Shown here piece by piece: positions 28,854 through 37,329 of a DNA stretch of 64,000 nt. Source of the stretch: Domibacillus iocasae (GTDB lineage: Bacteria > Bacillota > Bacilli > Bacillales > Domibacillaceae); assembly GCF_001750285.1 (NCBI RefSeq), contig NZ_MAMP01000021.1, forward strand, positions 248,001 through 312,000, written 5' to 3'. Each line of letters opens with the position of its first letter. Positions within the stretch are counted from its first letter, which is position 1. Below the pieces are notes generated by a model. The model was not told the origin of the DNA and searched no databases. It was given only the letters and a program-made list of their open reading frames with translations. A program made the position numbers and the translations under genes.

Positions 28854-30836
28854 ATGAAAAAAGCAGTTTCAATTATGATGGCATTTCTTTTACTATTCCC
28901 GGTTTTTCAGCCTTTAAACGGAAAAGCCGCGGAAATAAAAGATGATGTTACGGGAATTACACTGGAAAAAGAAATCCGGGCCATTATTAATGCCGGAATT
29001 ATGGGCGGCTACGCAGATGGTACATATCGTCCGGGGAATAATGTTACCCGTGAAGAATTTGCGACGTTTTTAGCGCGCGCCTTGAACCTTCCAGATGGGC
29101 CGGCCGTGTTCAGTGACGTCTCTTCTACGGCAGCGCTTGGGCCCTATATTCAAGCGGCCGCGGCTGCTAAAATAGTTAACGGAACATCAGATGGAAGATT
29201 CCTGCCGAAAGAAACGATCACCCGCAAGGATATGGCGATGATGATCAGTAATGCGATTACGTATATGAAGATTGATGCAGCCTACACGGAGCCTCCTTTT
29301 ACAGATATTGCGACGCTGAATGAGTCTTATAAAACCGCTATTGGCAAAAGCGTCAGCTTGAAAATTATTAATGGTATTTCACGTGAGCAATTTGCGCCGT
29401 TTGCAACTGCGACACGTGATCAGGCGGCCGCTTTTATTTATCGTCTGCTCCTTGCAGATGGGATCGTGCCGGAAGACATCGAGCCGCCGCTTCGTCCCTA
29501 TCAAACTGCTAACATTGATGCAGCAGGAAAAATAACGACTGCTTCTCTTTCCTATGAAACATACGAGCAGGCAAAAAATGTGATGGCGAATAACGGCGCT
29601 GAGCTGCTTCTTCAAAATGGCCGGATTATTAAAATGAAAGACAACAGCGGTGTTGTCTTCACAAGACCGCTCACGGGGGCTGGCGGAACCGTCAATTTGT
29701 ATACGGACCCCGAATTAACAAAAAATAAAACATATGTAACGGGCAACTCTATGACAGCTACAAAATTTACCTATACAACGGCTGAAGTCAAGTACGTCAC
29801 AGCAACAGACAAGTATGTACAAGTTTACGTAGGCGGAGAAACCTATTATATGAAGCCTTCGGATGCGGTGATGGTGCCATTTGAAGGAGCAAAAGGACGC
29901 GGATACTACCAAAATAGCGGAGGGTTGCTTGTTCACAGTATTTATCAGGTTGAAACAGATAAATATGCCTCTTATTCTCTTGGGAAAGCGCCATCCTTTA
30001 TGAAAAGCGGGACGAAATATTACAGCTGGGACGGATTTTCTTTTTATAATGAAGCCGGCAGTCCTGTTGGACAAGCTTATCAATACTTCCAATATTTATC
30101 CGCACGCGCAGCTACTTCTTATACAGCAGCCGAGCTGAATAAATTTATTACGGACACATTGGCAGAAAGAGAGTCTCTTGGACTGGCAAAATATAAAGAT
30201 ATTACAAAGAAAAGCAAGCTGATTGGCCTGGGTGCGACATTGAAAAAAGTAGAATCAGAGACACGTGTAAATGCATTGCTTATTTTAGCAATGGCCATTC
30301 ATGAAAGTGACTATGGCATCAGCAATCACGCACAGACGAATAATAACTTGTTCGGCATTGCGGTATACGACAGCGCGCCTTCATCCGGAACTTCGTTTAA
30401 AACGGTCGAAGAAGGTGTCTATCACTTGGCCAACGATTATTTAAATGGGAAAGCAGACTGGCGCGGCGGCTATTTAATGCCGAATACATGGCGTGCATAC
30501 GGTGCGGCACCAGGTACGAAAGCGAACGGTTTGAATGTTAAATATGCGTCTGATCCAAACTGGGGCGCCAAAGTAGCCGGGCATATGTACCGGATTGACC
30601 AGTCACTTGGCAGCAAAGATTATAATAAGTATGCAATCGGCCTTACAAAAGCGCCTGATTTAAATGTTAGAAGCGCAGCCAGCACGACCTCAGCGATTCA
30701 ATTTACGTACAGCTTGAATAGAATGCCGGTGACCATCCTGCAGCAAGGGACATGGAATCAAGTCATTTCAGACAACCTGGCAACAAAAGAAGGATATATC
30801 CACAGCAATTACGTGAATGTACTGCAGCTTCCTTAA
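28854..30836 (+). CDS. SLH-domain N-acetylglucosaminidase (GH73 type)
   Basis: A 660-residue exported hydrolase. Signal peptide (1-26), three SLH domains (about 30-205), a linker of about 200 residues with beta character, a glucosaminidase domain (about 415-580) with Glu484 in AIHESDYGIS as the likely catalytic acid and NNLFGI typical of the fold, and a C-terminal SH3 domain (about 600-660). It cuts the glycan strand of peptidoglycan and so completes an amidase, endopeptidase and glycosidase set in this block. GGAAGGGAG lies ahead of the ATG. Confidence 0.93.
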   Translation: MKKAVSIMMAFLLLFPVFQPLNGKAAEIKDDVTGITLEKEIRAIINAGIMGGYADGTYRPGNNVTREEFATFLARALNLPDGPAVFSDVSSTAALGPYIQAAAAAKIVNGTSDGRFLPKETITRKDMAMMISNAITYMKIDAAYTEPPFTDIATLNESYKTAIGKSVSLKIINGISREQFAPFATATRDQAAAFIYRLLLADGIVPEDIEPPLRPYQTANIDAAGKITTASLSYETYEQAKNVMANNGAELLLQNGRIIKMKDNSGVVFTRPLTGAGGTVNLYTDPELTKNKTYVTGNSMTATKFTYTTAEVKYVTATDKYVQVYVGGETYYMKPSDAVMVPFEGAKGRGYYQNSGGLLVHSIYQVETDKYASYSLGKAPSFMKSGTKYYSWDGFSFYNEAGSPVGQAYQYFQYLSARAATSYTAAELNKFITDTLAERESLGLAKYKDITKKSKLIGLGATLKKVESETRVNALLILAMAIHESDYGISNHAQTNNNLFGIAVYDSAPSSGTSFKTVEEGVYHLANDYLNGKADWRGGYLMPNTWRAYGAAPGTKANGLNVKYASDPNWGAKVAGHMYRIDQSLGSKDYNKYAIGLTKAPDLNVRSAASTTSAIQFTYSLNRMPVTILQQGTWNQVISDNLATKEGYIHSNYVNVLQLP

Positions 30837-30840
30837 TAAC

Positions 30841-30878
30841 AAAAGCCCGCTCTGGCCAATTGGCCGGAGCGGGCTTTT
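30841..30878 (+). terminator. Terminator after the glucosaminidase gene
   Basis: AAAAGCCCGCTC and GGCC (30841-30857) pair with GGCC and GAGCGGGCTTTT (30862-30878). It is roughly symmetrical and may serve the minus-strand small gene too. Confidence 0.9.
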
Positions 30879-30890
30879 CGCATAAATCGC

Positions 30891-31013
30891 TTATTTAGAA
30901 GAAGGCGCCCAATAAGATTCAATGCCTGTAAATGAATCCGTTAAGTGGTGGGAAACCTCTTTATTTGCATCGCCATTGGCTAAAATCCCATAAAAGAAAG
31001 TGAAAATTTTCAT
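30891..31013 (-). CDS. 40-residue peptide of unknown function
   Basis: A short minus-strand frame with a strong AAAGGAG (31028-31022) eight bases before its ATG and a bidirectional terminator right after its stop. The product begins MKIFTFFYGILANGD and ends ESYWAPSSK. It has a hydrophobic N-terminus and one Trp near the C-terminus. It could be a membrane-active or signalling peptide, but it has no gene partner next to it that would show this. It lies alone between the SLH block and the IS-like relic. Confidence 0.6.
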   Translation of the reverse strand: MKIFTFFYGILANGDANKEVSHHLTDSFTGIESYWAPSSK

Positions 31014-31176
31014 TTAAAAAACTCCTTTCAATATTTAAGATATATTTTTAATGTATCTTTACTATAAAGGAGGAAAGAAAAAGAATCTGCAATCTTGTGA
31101 ATTAATCTGACACGGTTTCTTTCAGCCCCCATTCTGAAGGGTTCTCGCATGGAAAGAATAAATGAGGTAAAATAAA

Positions 31177-31450
31177 GTGAATCTTCCATCAGTGGGGGAT
31201 TCTTCATTCCCCACTGATGGTTAGTTCCATTCTACTGTCGCTATGTTCTCCGCTAGCTCTTTGAACAATCGACAGTACGAACCCGATTGGTTCAACTAAG
31301 CCGCAGAAAAGCACAGCGGCAAGTTTCACTATAACTCACGAATCGGGCTTTTACGGGTAGTTGAACTCCCACCTGTTTTCTTCGATTTACTTATAAGATT
31401 GAGGAGTGAGTCTTACTGCCCGTTAATGCGGGATGAACGAGGGAATTTAA
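31177..31450 (-). mobile_element. IS200/IS605-like end without transposase; possible solo TnpB guide-RNA (omega-RNA) scaffold
   Basis: Read on the minus strand, the segment ends in a 12-bp hairpin (CCATCAGTGGGG 31186-31197 with CCCCACTGATGG 31209-31220) followed by GATTCAC at 31177, the usual look of IS200/IS605 right ends. Inside are more stems: TACTGTCG 31233-31240 with CGACAGTA 31270-31277; CCCGATT 31282-31288 with AATCGGG 31341-31347, enclosing GCCGC 31300-31304 with GCGGC 31316-31320; and CCCG 31419-31422 with CGGG 31429-31432. No tnpA or tnpB frame is present. The family assignment is inferred from these features only. Confidence 0.5.
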
Positions 31451-31475
31451 TTAAAAACTGGGGTGTACGACGATT

Positions 31476-32993
31476 ATGTCTTTGAAAAAAACAGCAATAT
31501 GGCTTGCTCTTTTTGCGCTTACTGTCAAATTATCCGGCTTTGTCCGTGAAAGTATTATGGCGTATAAGTTCGGCGTCAGCAGCGAAACAGATGGCTATTT
31601 GCTTGCTTTCTCCTTTATCACGCTTGCGATTGCGATGATTGCCGGCGGCTTTAACAACGTCTTTTTGCCGCTTTATGTGAAAAACAGACAAAACAATCCA
31701 GAGCGGACTGACCGGACAGCGAGCGCCATTATGAATATCACGTTTCTTCTATTTATAGTAATCTCTCTTTTAGGTTATTTATTTGCACCTTGGTTCGTCC
31801 CGGTTATTTATGGAAATATGACAGAAGAAACAGCCAAAACGGCCATTTCTATTACACGATTTTTCTTCGTTTTTATGTCGTTTATCGCATTAACGAGTAT
31901 TTTAGATTCGTATTTGCAGGGGCGGCGTATTTTTGTCCCATCGCAGGTCGCCAAACTTTTGCAGACCGTTTTTGGTGTGTCATTTGCACTCCTCTTTTCT
32001 GGGCAATGGGGCATTGCGAGTCTCGCTTACGGGTTTATTGTTGGAACGATTCTCGGTATTTTGGTTCAGTTTTTTTACCTCTTTAAAACCGATTACCGTT
32101 GGAAGCCGGTTCTGTCTGGCGACAAAGAATTTCAGCATTCGTTTCTTGTTCTGCTTGCCCCGGCGATTCTCAGCTCGGTTGTCGGGCAAATTAATGTGTT
32201 CGTCAATAAAGGATTCGCTTCCGGCATTGGGGAAGGACCAGTTACGTATTTAAACAATGCGCAGCTGCTGTCGTCGATTCCGCATACGATTTACGCGACA
32301 ACGATTGCGGTTATTATTTTTACACTGCTCGCGGAACAAATCACTGACCGCCCGCGTTTTCAAAATACGTTTTTCAGCGGCATGCAAATTTCTTTGCTGA
32401 CGCTTGCCCCTATTGCAGCAGGGCTTTGGGTCGTCGGTGAAGAAGCGCTGTCGTTTATTTTTGAACGCGGAAAATTTACCGCTGAAGATACGCATAATAC
32501 GTATGTCGCACTCGTGTATTATCTTCCGACGATTGTGACGCAGGGGATGCAGTACATTGTCGCAAAAGCACTGTATGCACAAGGGAAAACAAAAACCGTT
32601 TTCCGGATCAGCGTATTTACCATTGCGATCAATGCCTTCTTAAACTGGCTGTTTATCGGGCCGTTTGGTTATCCGGGGCTGGCTCTCACAACGTCTATTG
32701 TGTCTCTTTATTATTTAACAGCATGCACCATTTTTGTTTACAAAGATTTTGACAAATCAGAACCTGCACGATTAGTTGGTCTTCTCGTGCGGACGGCAAT
32801 TGTCACGGCCTTTATGGCGGTGCCGCTTTATTTCATGCGCCCGTTTGTTGAAGATCTGTATTCACTTTGGCAGCTGGCGATTCTTGTCCCGATTGGTGTT
32901 GTTCTTTACGTTATCGGCTTGTTTCTTTTTTACAAGGAAGGGTTCCGCAAGCTGCTTAGCATTGTGAAACGCAACAAAGGAGCTTTATCGTGA
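31476..32993 (+). CDS. murJ: MurJ-family lipid II flippase
   Basis: A 505-residue protein with about 14 membrane helices of the MurJ/MviN family. MurJ moves lipid II to the outer face of the membrane. The N-terminal region KLSGFVRESIMAYKFGVSSETDGY holds the family's conserved basic residues. Bacillus often has several MOP transporters, so it could instead flip another polyprenyl-linked sugar. The last four bases overlap the GTG of the next gene, so the two are translationally coupled. Confidence 0.9.
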   Translation: MSLKKTAIWLALFALTVKLSGFVRESIMAYKFGVSSETDGYLLAFSFITLAIAMIAGGFNNVFLPLYVKNRQNNPERTDRTASAIMNITFLLFIVISLLGYLFAPWFVPVIYGNMTEETAKTAISITRFFFVFMSFIALTSILDSYLQGRRIFVPSQVAKLLQTVFGVSFALLFSGQWGIASLAYGFIVGTILGILVQFFYLFKTDYRWKPVLSGDKEFQHSFLVLLAPAILSSVVGQINVFVNKGFASGIGEGPVTYLNNAQLLSSIPHTIYATTIAVIIFTLLAEQITDRPRFQNTFFSGMQISLLTLAPIAAGLWVVGEEALSFIFERGKFTAEDTHNTYVALVYYLPTIVTQGMQYIVAKALYAQGKTKTVFRISVFTIAINAFLNWLFIGPFGYPGLALTTSIVSLYYLTACTIFVYKDFDKSEPARLVGLLVRTAIVTAFMAVPLYFMRPFVEDLYSLWQLAILVPIGVVLYVIGLFLFYKEGFRKLLSIVKRNKGALS

Positions 32994-34477
32994 AAAAAGC
33001 TTTCCTCCTTCTTTTCACGATGATGATGACGGGCTGCACAGCAAGGGAAGAAGTGGAACCGGCTCAGGAAAAGATCCGCATTGCACTCGGCAGCCAGGCG
33101 CTGCATTTAGAAGCGGAAGAGCTTCGGATGGAAAAGGAGCGATCCCCGGAAGGCATTGCTTCATTGTATGAAGATACAGTTTATGAGCTCGATGCAGGCG
33201 CGGCAGATGTGACAGTGAATGTGCGCAAGCTGCATAACGGGGACCGGTTTGTTATGCTCAGGCTTGACGGAAGCGGCACGCTGAAAGGAACGATTTCAAT
33301 TCCAGAAGCCGATGATTATTATTTAGTCGACTGGGCGAAAAATATGCCCGTACGTGAACCGGGTACAGATTTAACGAAACCGCCTGTTGGGTTGCTTCGC
33401 TATACGCAAAATTATCAGTTTGTGAATGAAATTGTCGTAAGCCACGCGTTCACATCTAAAACACTGACCGAACTGTACGGCAAAGGCCGTGCAAGTACAT
33501 TGCAGGAGCTGGTTGCCGAAGAAAACAATGCCATATTAACAAAAAACGGCGTTCAATTTGAACTTGAAGCAGATCGGGGACAAAGAGCAGAGCAGTGGTT
33601 TTTGATAGCCCAAAAACCGCTGTTTGACGATACGGATCGTTTAAACGAATGGATTACGTTTCAAAAAGAACAAGAAGCAGAAGTGAACAACTGGTTTACA
33701 GTAGACGGGCCGCTCAAAAAAATGTCTGCTGTAGAACCGGCCACACAAAAAGGCTATGGCTATGACCTTGAGACAATGATTGAAGGAGAAGCTATTGGCC
33801 GGTTTCTCAAAAGCAAAGACCGGTATTTTTATAATATCACCGTGCAGTCGGCTGCCAATTTATGGACGTATCGCCAGTCGCGAAATGATCTTGTCTGGAA
33901 AACGAATGTGACAAGTACAGCACTAAAAAAGAAATATGGGCTGACCTCTCCATATGTCGACATGCGGGATAATGAGCGAATCGCTCGCTATTTGCATCAG
34001 GTTGGTGAAGAATTAGATGTACCGGAACTTAAAGGTGTTTTAGGAGGATACAGCGATTATTTGCTCGATTTGATTAGTATTGGCAATACGGTTCCGGCGG
34101 AAAATGGGTATTACCCCGCTGACTACTACTCACCGTACCAGAAAAAAGCAGTGCTTCATGCATCACTCGATCAGGCACTCGGTGAATCCAGCCTTCTTTT
34201 AGCCGCATATAAAGAAACTGGGGAAAAAAAATATGTGGAGGCGGCGCGCAGCATTCGTGACGCGGTGGAATCAACGGGGGAAAAGTGGATTCGTCCTAAT
34301 GGGAACTTATGGAATCAAATCCATCGCGATGGAACCTTTACAGCGGAGGGCAATGATTTACAGGTGCTTCAAAGCCTGCGAAATCGCGAAAAAAACTGGC
34401 AAGAACTCGGTGGAAGTCCGAGTCCGATTTTGCAGAAATTAATTGAAAGTAAAGAACAGTATTTAAATTCAAAATAA
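32990..34477 (+). CDS. Lipoprotein of unknown function coupled to murJ
   Basis: A 495-residue protein. A signal peptide with MMTGC lipobox gives a lipidated Cys at about residue 16. An N-terminal beta-rich part (about 30-230) is followed by a helical region (about 260-490) with features of an alpha/alpha-barrel, such as ASLDQALGESSLLLAAYKETGEKKYVEAA. That fold is common in glycan epimerases, lyases and hydrolases, so a role on an exported glycan is possible but unproven. The start is GTG, overlapping the murJ stop (GTGA). No known family is recognised. Confidence 0.8.
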   Translation: MKKAFLLLFTMMMTGCTAREEVEPAQEKIRIALGSQALHLEAEELRMEKERSPEGIASLYEDTVYELDAGAADVTVNVRKLHNGDRFVMLRLDGSGTLKGTISIPEADDYYLVDWAKNMPVREPGTDLTKPPVGLLRYTQNYQFVNEIVVSHAFTSKTLTELYGKGRASTLQELVAEENNAILTKNGVQFELEADRGQRAEQWFLIAQKPLFDDTDRLNEWITFQKEQEAEVNNWFTVDGPLKKMSAVEPATQKGYGYDLETMIEGEAIGRFLKSKDRYFYNITVQSAANLWTYRQSRNDLVWKTNVTSTALKKKYGLTSPYVDMRDNERIARYLHQVGEELDVPELKGVLGGYSDYLLDLISIGNTVPAENGYYPADYYSPYQKKAVLHASLDQALGESSLLLAAYKETGEKKYVEAARSIRDAVESTGEKWIRPNGNLWNQIHRDGTFTAEGNDLQVLQSLRNREKNWQELGGSPSPILQKLIESKEQYLNSK

Positions 34478-34490
34478 CTTTCGCTATAAT
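34462..34490 (+). promoter_or_regulatory. Candidate SigA promoter of gnd
   Basis: TTTAAA (34462-34467), 17-base spacer, TATAAT (34485-34490). It lies across the end of the lipoprotein gene, 39 bases before the gnd start. Confidence 0.5.
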
Positions 34491-34528
34491 GCTTAATTAA
34501 GGGGAAAAAAGAAAGGAAGGATTTATTC

Positions 34529-35944
34529 ATGACAAAACAACAAATTGGCGTTGTCGGCTTAGCTGTAATGGGCAAAAACCTGGCGCTTAACATTGAAAGC
34601 AGAGGCTACTCTGTCGCGGTATTTAACCGTTCAGCTGATAAAACAACTGCTTTTTTACAAGAAGAAGCTAAAGGGAAAAATTTCAAGGGCGCTTACAGCG
34701 TAGAGGAGTTTGTGAACTCACTTGAAAAACCACGCAAAATTTTGCTAATGGTTAAAGCGGGTACGGCTACAGATGCGACGATTGATTCATTGAAGCCGCA
34801 TCTTGATAAAGGCGATATCATCATTGATGGCGGAAATACATTCTTCCAGGATACAGTGCGCCGGAACAAAGAGCTGGCAGGTCTTGGCTTTAATTTTGTT
34901 GGCACAGGCGTATCCGGCGGTGAAGAAGGAGCACTTAAAGGACCTTCCATCATGCCGGGCGGACAGCGTGAAGCGTTTGAACTGGTTCGTCCAATCTTTG
35001 AAGCGATCGCAGCGAAAGTAGATGGCGAAGCATGTACAACATACATTGGCCCGGATGGTGCGGGACATTATGTGAAAATGGTGCACAACGGCATCGAGTA
35101 CGGGGATATGCAGCTGATTGCTGAAGCTTATTTTATCCTGAAAAATGTAATCGGCTTGTCAACAGACGAGCTGGCGGAAACATTTGCTGAGTGGAACAAA
35201 GGCGAGCTTGACAGCTACCTGATCGAAATTACAGCGGATATTTTCACGAAAAAAGACGATGAAACAGGCAAGCCGCTTGTTGACGTCATTTTAGATGCAG
35301 CGGGCCAAAAAGGAACAGGCAAATGGACGAGCCAAAACGCGCTTGATCTTGGCGTGCCGCTTCCAATCATCACGGAATCAGTTTTCGCACGCTTTATTTC
35401 AGCGTTGAAAGACCAGCGTGTCGCAGCAAGTAAAGAATTGAGCGGCCCTTCTGCAGTTGAAGTCAGCGAAGATCAAAAGAAAGACTTGATCGAAGCCGTC
35501 CGCCAGGCATTGTATATGAGCAAAATCTGTTCATACGCGCAAGGCTTTGCACAAATGAAAGCAGCATCTGAAGAGTACGGCTGGGACCTTCGCTACGGCG
35601 ATATCGCAATGATTTTCCGCGGCGGCTGCATCATCCGTGCACAATTTTTACAGAAGATTAAAGAAGCGTTTGATCAAAATCCAGCACTTCCAAACTTATT
35701 GCTCGATGGCTACTTTAAAGACATCGTTCAAAATTACCAAACATCGCTTCGTAAAGTCGTTTCCCTTGCGATCGAAACGGGTATTCCGGTTCCATCATTT
35801 GCAAGCGCAATTGCGTACTACGACAGCTACCGCACTGAAACACTGCCTGCGAACCTGATCCAGGCGCAGCGTGACTACTTCGGCGCGCATACGTACAAGC
35901 GTGTTGACAAAGAAGGCACATTCCACACAGAGTGGATGAAATAA
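34529..35944 (+). CDS. gnd: 6-phosphogluconate dehydrogenase (decarboxylating)
   Basis: A 471-residue enzyme of the oxidative pentose-phosphate pathway, producing ribulose 5-phosphate and NADPH. The Rossmann motif [21 protein letters not shown], the NRS(x)2KT coenzyme segment and the catalytic region [24 protein letters not shown] are all typical. Length equals the family norm. It resembles the NADP-dependent GndA type. AAAGGAAGG lies ahead of the ATG. It has no obvious functional link to its neighbours. Confidence 0.97.
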   Translation: MTKQQIGVVGLAVMGKNLALNIESRGYSVAVFNRSADKTTAFLQEEAKGKNFKGAYSVEEFVNSLEKPRKILLMVKAGTATDATIDSLKPHLDKGDIIIDGGNTFFQDTVRRNKELAGLGFNFVGTGVSGGEEGALKGPSIMPGGQREAFELVRPIFEAIAAKVDGEACTTYIGPDGAGHYVKMVHNGIEYGDMQLIAEAYFILKNVIGLSTDELAETFAEWNKGELDSYLIEITADIFTKKDDETGKPLVDVILDAAGQKGTGKWTSQNALDLGVPLPIITESVFARFISALKDQRVAASKELSGPSAVEVSEDQKKDLIEAVRQALYMSKICSYAQGFAQMKAASEEYGWDLRYGDIAMIFRGGCIIRAQFLQKIKEAFDQNPALPNLLLDGYFKDIVQNYQTSLRKVVSLAIETGIPVPSFASAIAYYDSYRTETLPANLIQAQRDYFGAHTYKRVDKEGTFHTEWMK

Positions 35945-35961
35945 GATTTTTGTTTGTATAG

Positions 35962-35990
35962 CCCCTGCCGTTTAAGCTGGCAGGGGTTTT
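35962..35990 (+). terminator. Terminator after gnd
   Basis: CCCCTGCC 35962-35969 pairs with GGCAGGGG 35979-35986, followed by TTTT. Confidence 0.85.
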
Positions 35991-36001
35991 GTCTATTCTA
36001 T

Positions 36002-36123
36002 CGCCGGAAAAAAGCCAGCTTTCGCCGATAAACCAGTATTAACGCCGGTAACTCTCCAGCCAGCGCCGGAATAATTGGATACCGGCGATAAACAAAAAAT
36101 ACCGGCGCAACAAGCAAGTAAGC
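36002..36123. repeat. 20-21-nt phased repeat array 1 (CGCCG core)
   Basis: Degenerate units starting with CGCCGG or CGCCGATAA-like cores begin at 36002, 36023, 36043, 36064, 36083 and 36103, i.e. every 19-21 bases (about two DNA helical turns). The rest of each unit varies. It lies between gnd and the convergent glycosyltransferase gene and has no coding character. Confidence 0.7.
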
Positions 36124-36134
36124 CAGTGCTTAAC

Positions 36135-36166
36135 AATAAAAAAGCTTCCCATCAAAGGGAAGCTTT
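36135..36166 (-). terminator. Terminator of the csaB-glycosyltransferase operon
   Basis: AAAGCTTCCC 36141-36150 pairs with GGGAAGCTTT 36157-36166. On the minus strand it is followed by a T-run. The glycosyltransferase stop codon (36152-36154) lies in the loop. Confidence 0.88.
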
Positions 36167-37318
36167 GTAAATAGCCTCATATTTCTCTGCCGCAGCCGTG
36201 TGCGAGTATTGGTCTTCGATTTTCTTCCGGGCAGCAGCCGCAAAAGCCGCACCTTTGTCCGGATGGTCAAGCAATTCAAGCATCGCATCAGACAATTCCT
36301 CTACGCTTTTCTCTTCAACCAGCAGCCCGTCAACGCCATGATCGACGATTTCCTTCAAGCCGCCGACCGCACAGGCGATTAAAGGAGAACCGGAGCCCAT
36401 TGCTTCGAGTGCGGAAATCGACGTCGCTTCTTCCACGCCTTCTGAATACACACTTGGCACAAGCACAACATCCGCAAGTGCGTAGTACTCTTTAATAACG
36501 TTATGCGGGATCGCGCCAAGCAGTTCGACGTTTGCTTCGATGCCGCGCTCTGCGATCAGCCGCTTCATTTCGTCCATTGCCTCGCCCGTACCAGCATAAA
36601 TCAACTTCGCATTCGGGTATTTCTCCAGCACAGCCGGCAGTGATAAAATCGGGTAAATAACCCCATTTTTCTTCGTCAGGCGGCGCGGGACAAAAAAGAC
36701 CGGTGCATCGGCCGGTACGCCATGCTTCTCGCGGTACGCCGCTTTATTTTCAGCATCCGGCTTAAAGTCATCGACATTGATAAAGTTGCGGATGGCCGTT
36801 CCTTCAATGCCGGCTTCTTTTTTCACGTAATTTTTAATGCGTGTATCCACCGTAATAATCGCGCGTGTTTTCCGGTACGCCTCAATTTCCTGCTGCAGCA
36901 AAAAGGCTTCTTCCTTGCTGCCTTTTAAAATGTTGCCGGCAGACAGCGCTTCGTATGTTAAATAGCCATGAACCGTTGAGACAACAGGAAGACCGGCATC
37001 CAGTGCCGCAAACGCCGCGTATACTTCCTGCGCGTTGACGATATCGTAGTTTTTCGACTTTTGTGCTTCCATAAGCTTTTGCAGCATTTTCTTCCGCTGC
37101 TGCAGGCCATACACAAAACCGGAGCCTTTTGCCACTTTGTTCATTAAAAAGCCAGGGCCGCGGACGATCGCTTTTTGCTGAAATTCCGGAATATCCGTAA
37201 ATGATAAAATATCCACTTCATGCCCGCGTGCTTCAAGGCCCGCTTTTAACGTCGCCATATGAACAGATAACCCGCCTGTGTGCGGAAAATGATAAACGGT
37301 TGCCAGTAAAATTTTCAT
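36152..37318 (-). CDS. GT4-family glycosyltransferase next to csaB
   Basis: A 388-residue GT-B enzyme. N-terminal motif TVYHFPHTGGLSVHMATLKAGLEARGHEV and the C-terminal donor-site motif SVYSEGVEEATSISALEAMGSGSPLIA with the EX7E-type glutamates are clear. It lies 11 bases downstream of csaB in one operon, so it probably adds a sugar of the secondary cell-wall polymer. Donor and acceptor cannot be told from sequence. Confidence 0.9.
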   Translation of the reverse strand: MKILLATVYHFPHTGGLSVHMATLKAGLEARGHEVDILSFTDIPEFQQKAIVRGPGFLMNKVAKGSGFVYGLQQRKKMLQKLMEAQKSKNYDIVNAQEVYAAFAALDAGLPVVSTVHGYLTYEALSAGNILKGSKEEAFLLQQEIEAYRKTRAIITVDTRIKNYVKKEAGIEGTAIRNFINVDDFKPDAENKAAYREKHGVPADAPVFFVPRRLTKKNGVIYPILSLPAVLEKYPNAKLIYAGTGEAMDEMKRLIAERGIEANVELLGAIPHNVIKEYYALADVVLVPSVYSEGVEEATSISALEAMGSGSPLIACAVGGLKEIVDHGVDGLLVEEKSVEELSDAMLELLDHPDKGAAFAAAARKKIEDQYSHTAAAEKYEAIYKASL

Positions 37319-37329
37319 TCTTTCATCTC

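Noticed and set aside
30891-31013. ComX-type pheromone reading of the 40-residue peptide
   Set aside because: A Trp near the C-terminus is suggestive, but there is no comQ, comP or comA gene nearby and the N-terminus does not resemble ComX precursors.
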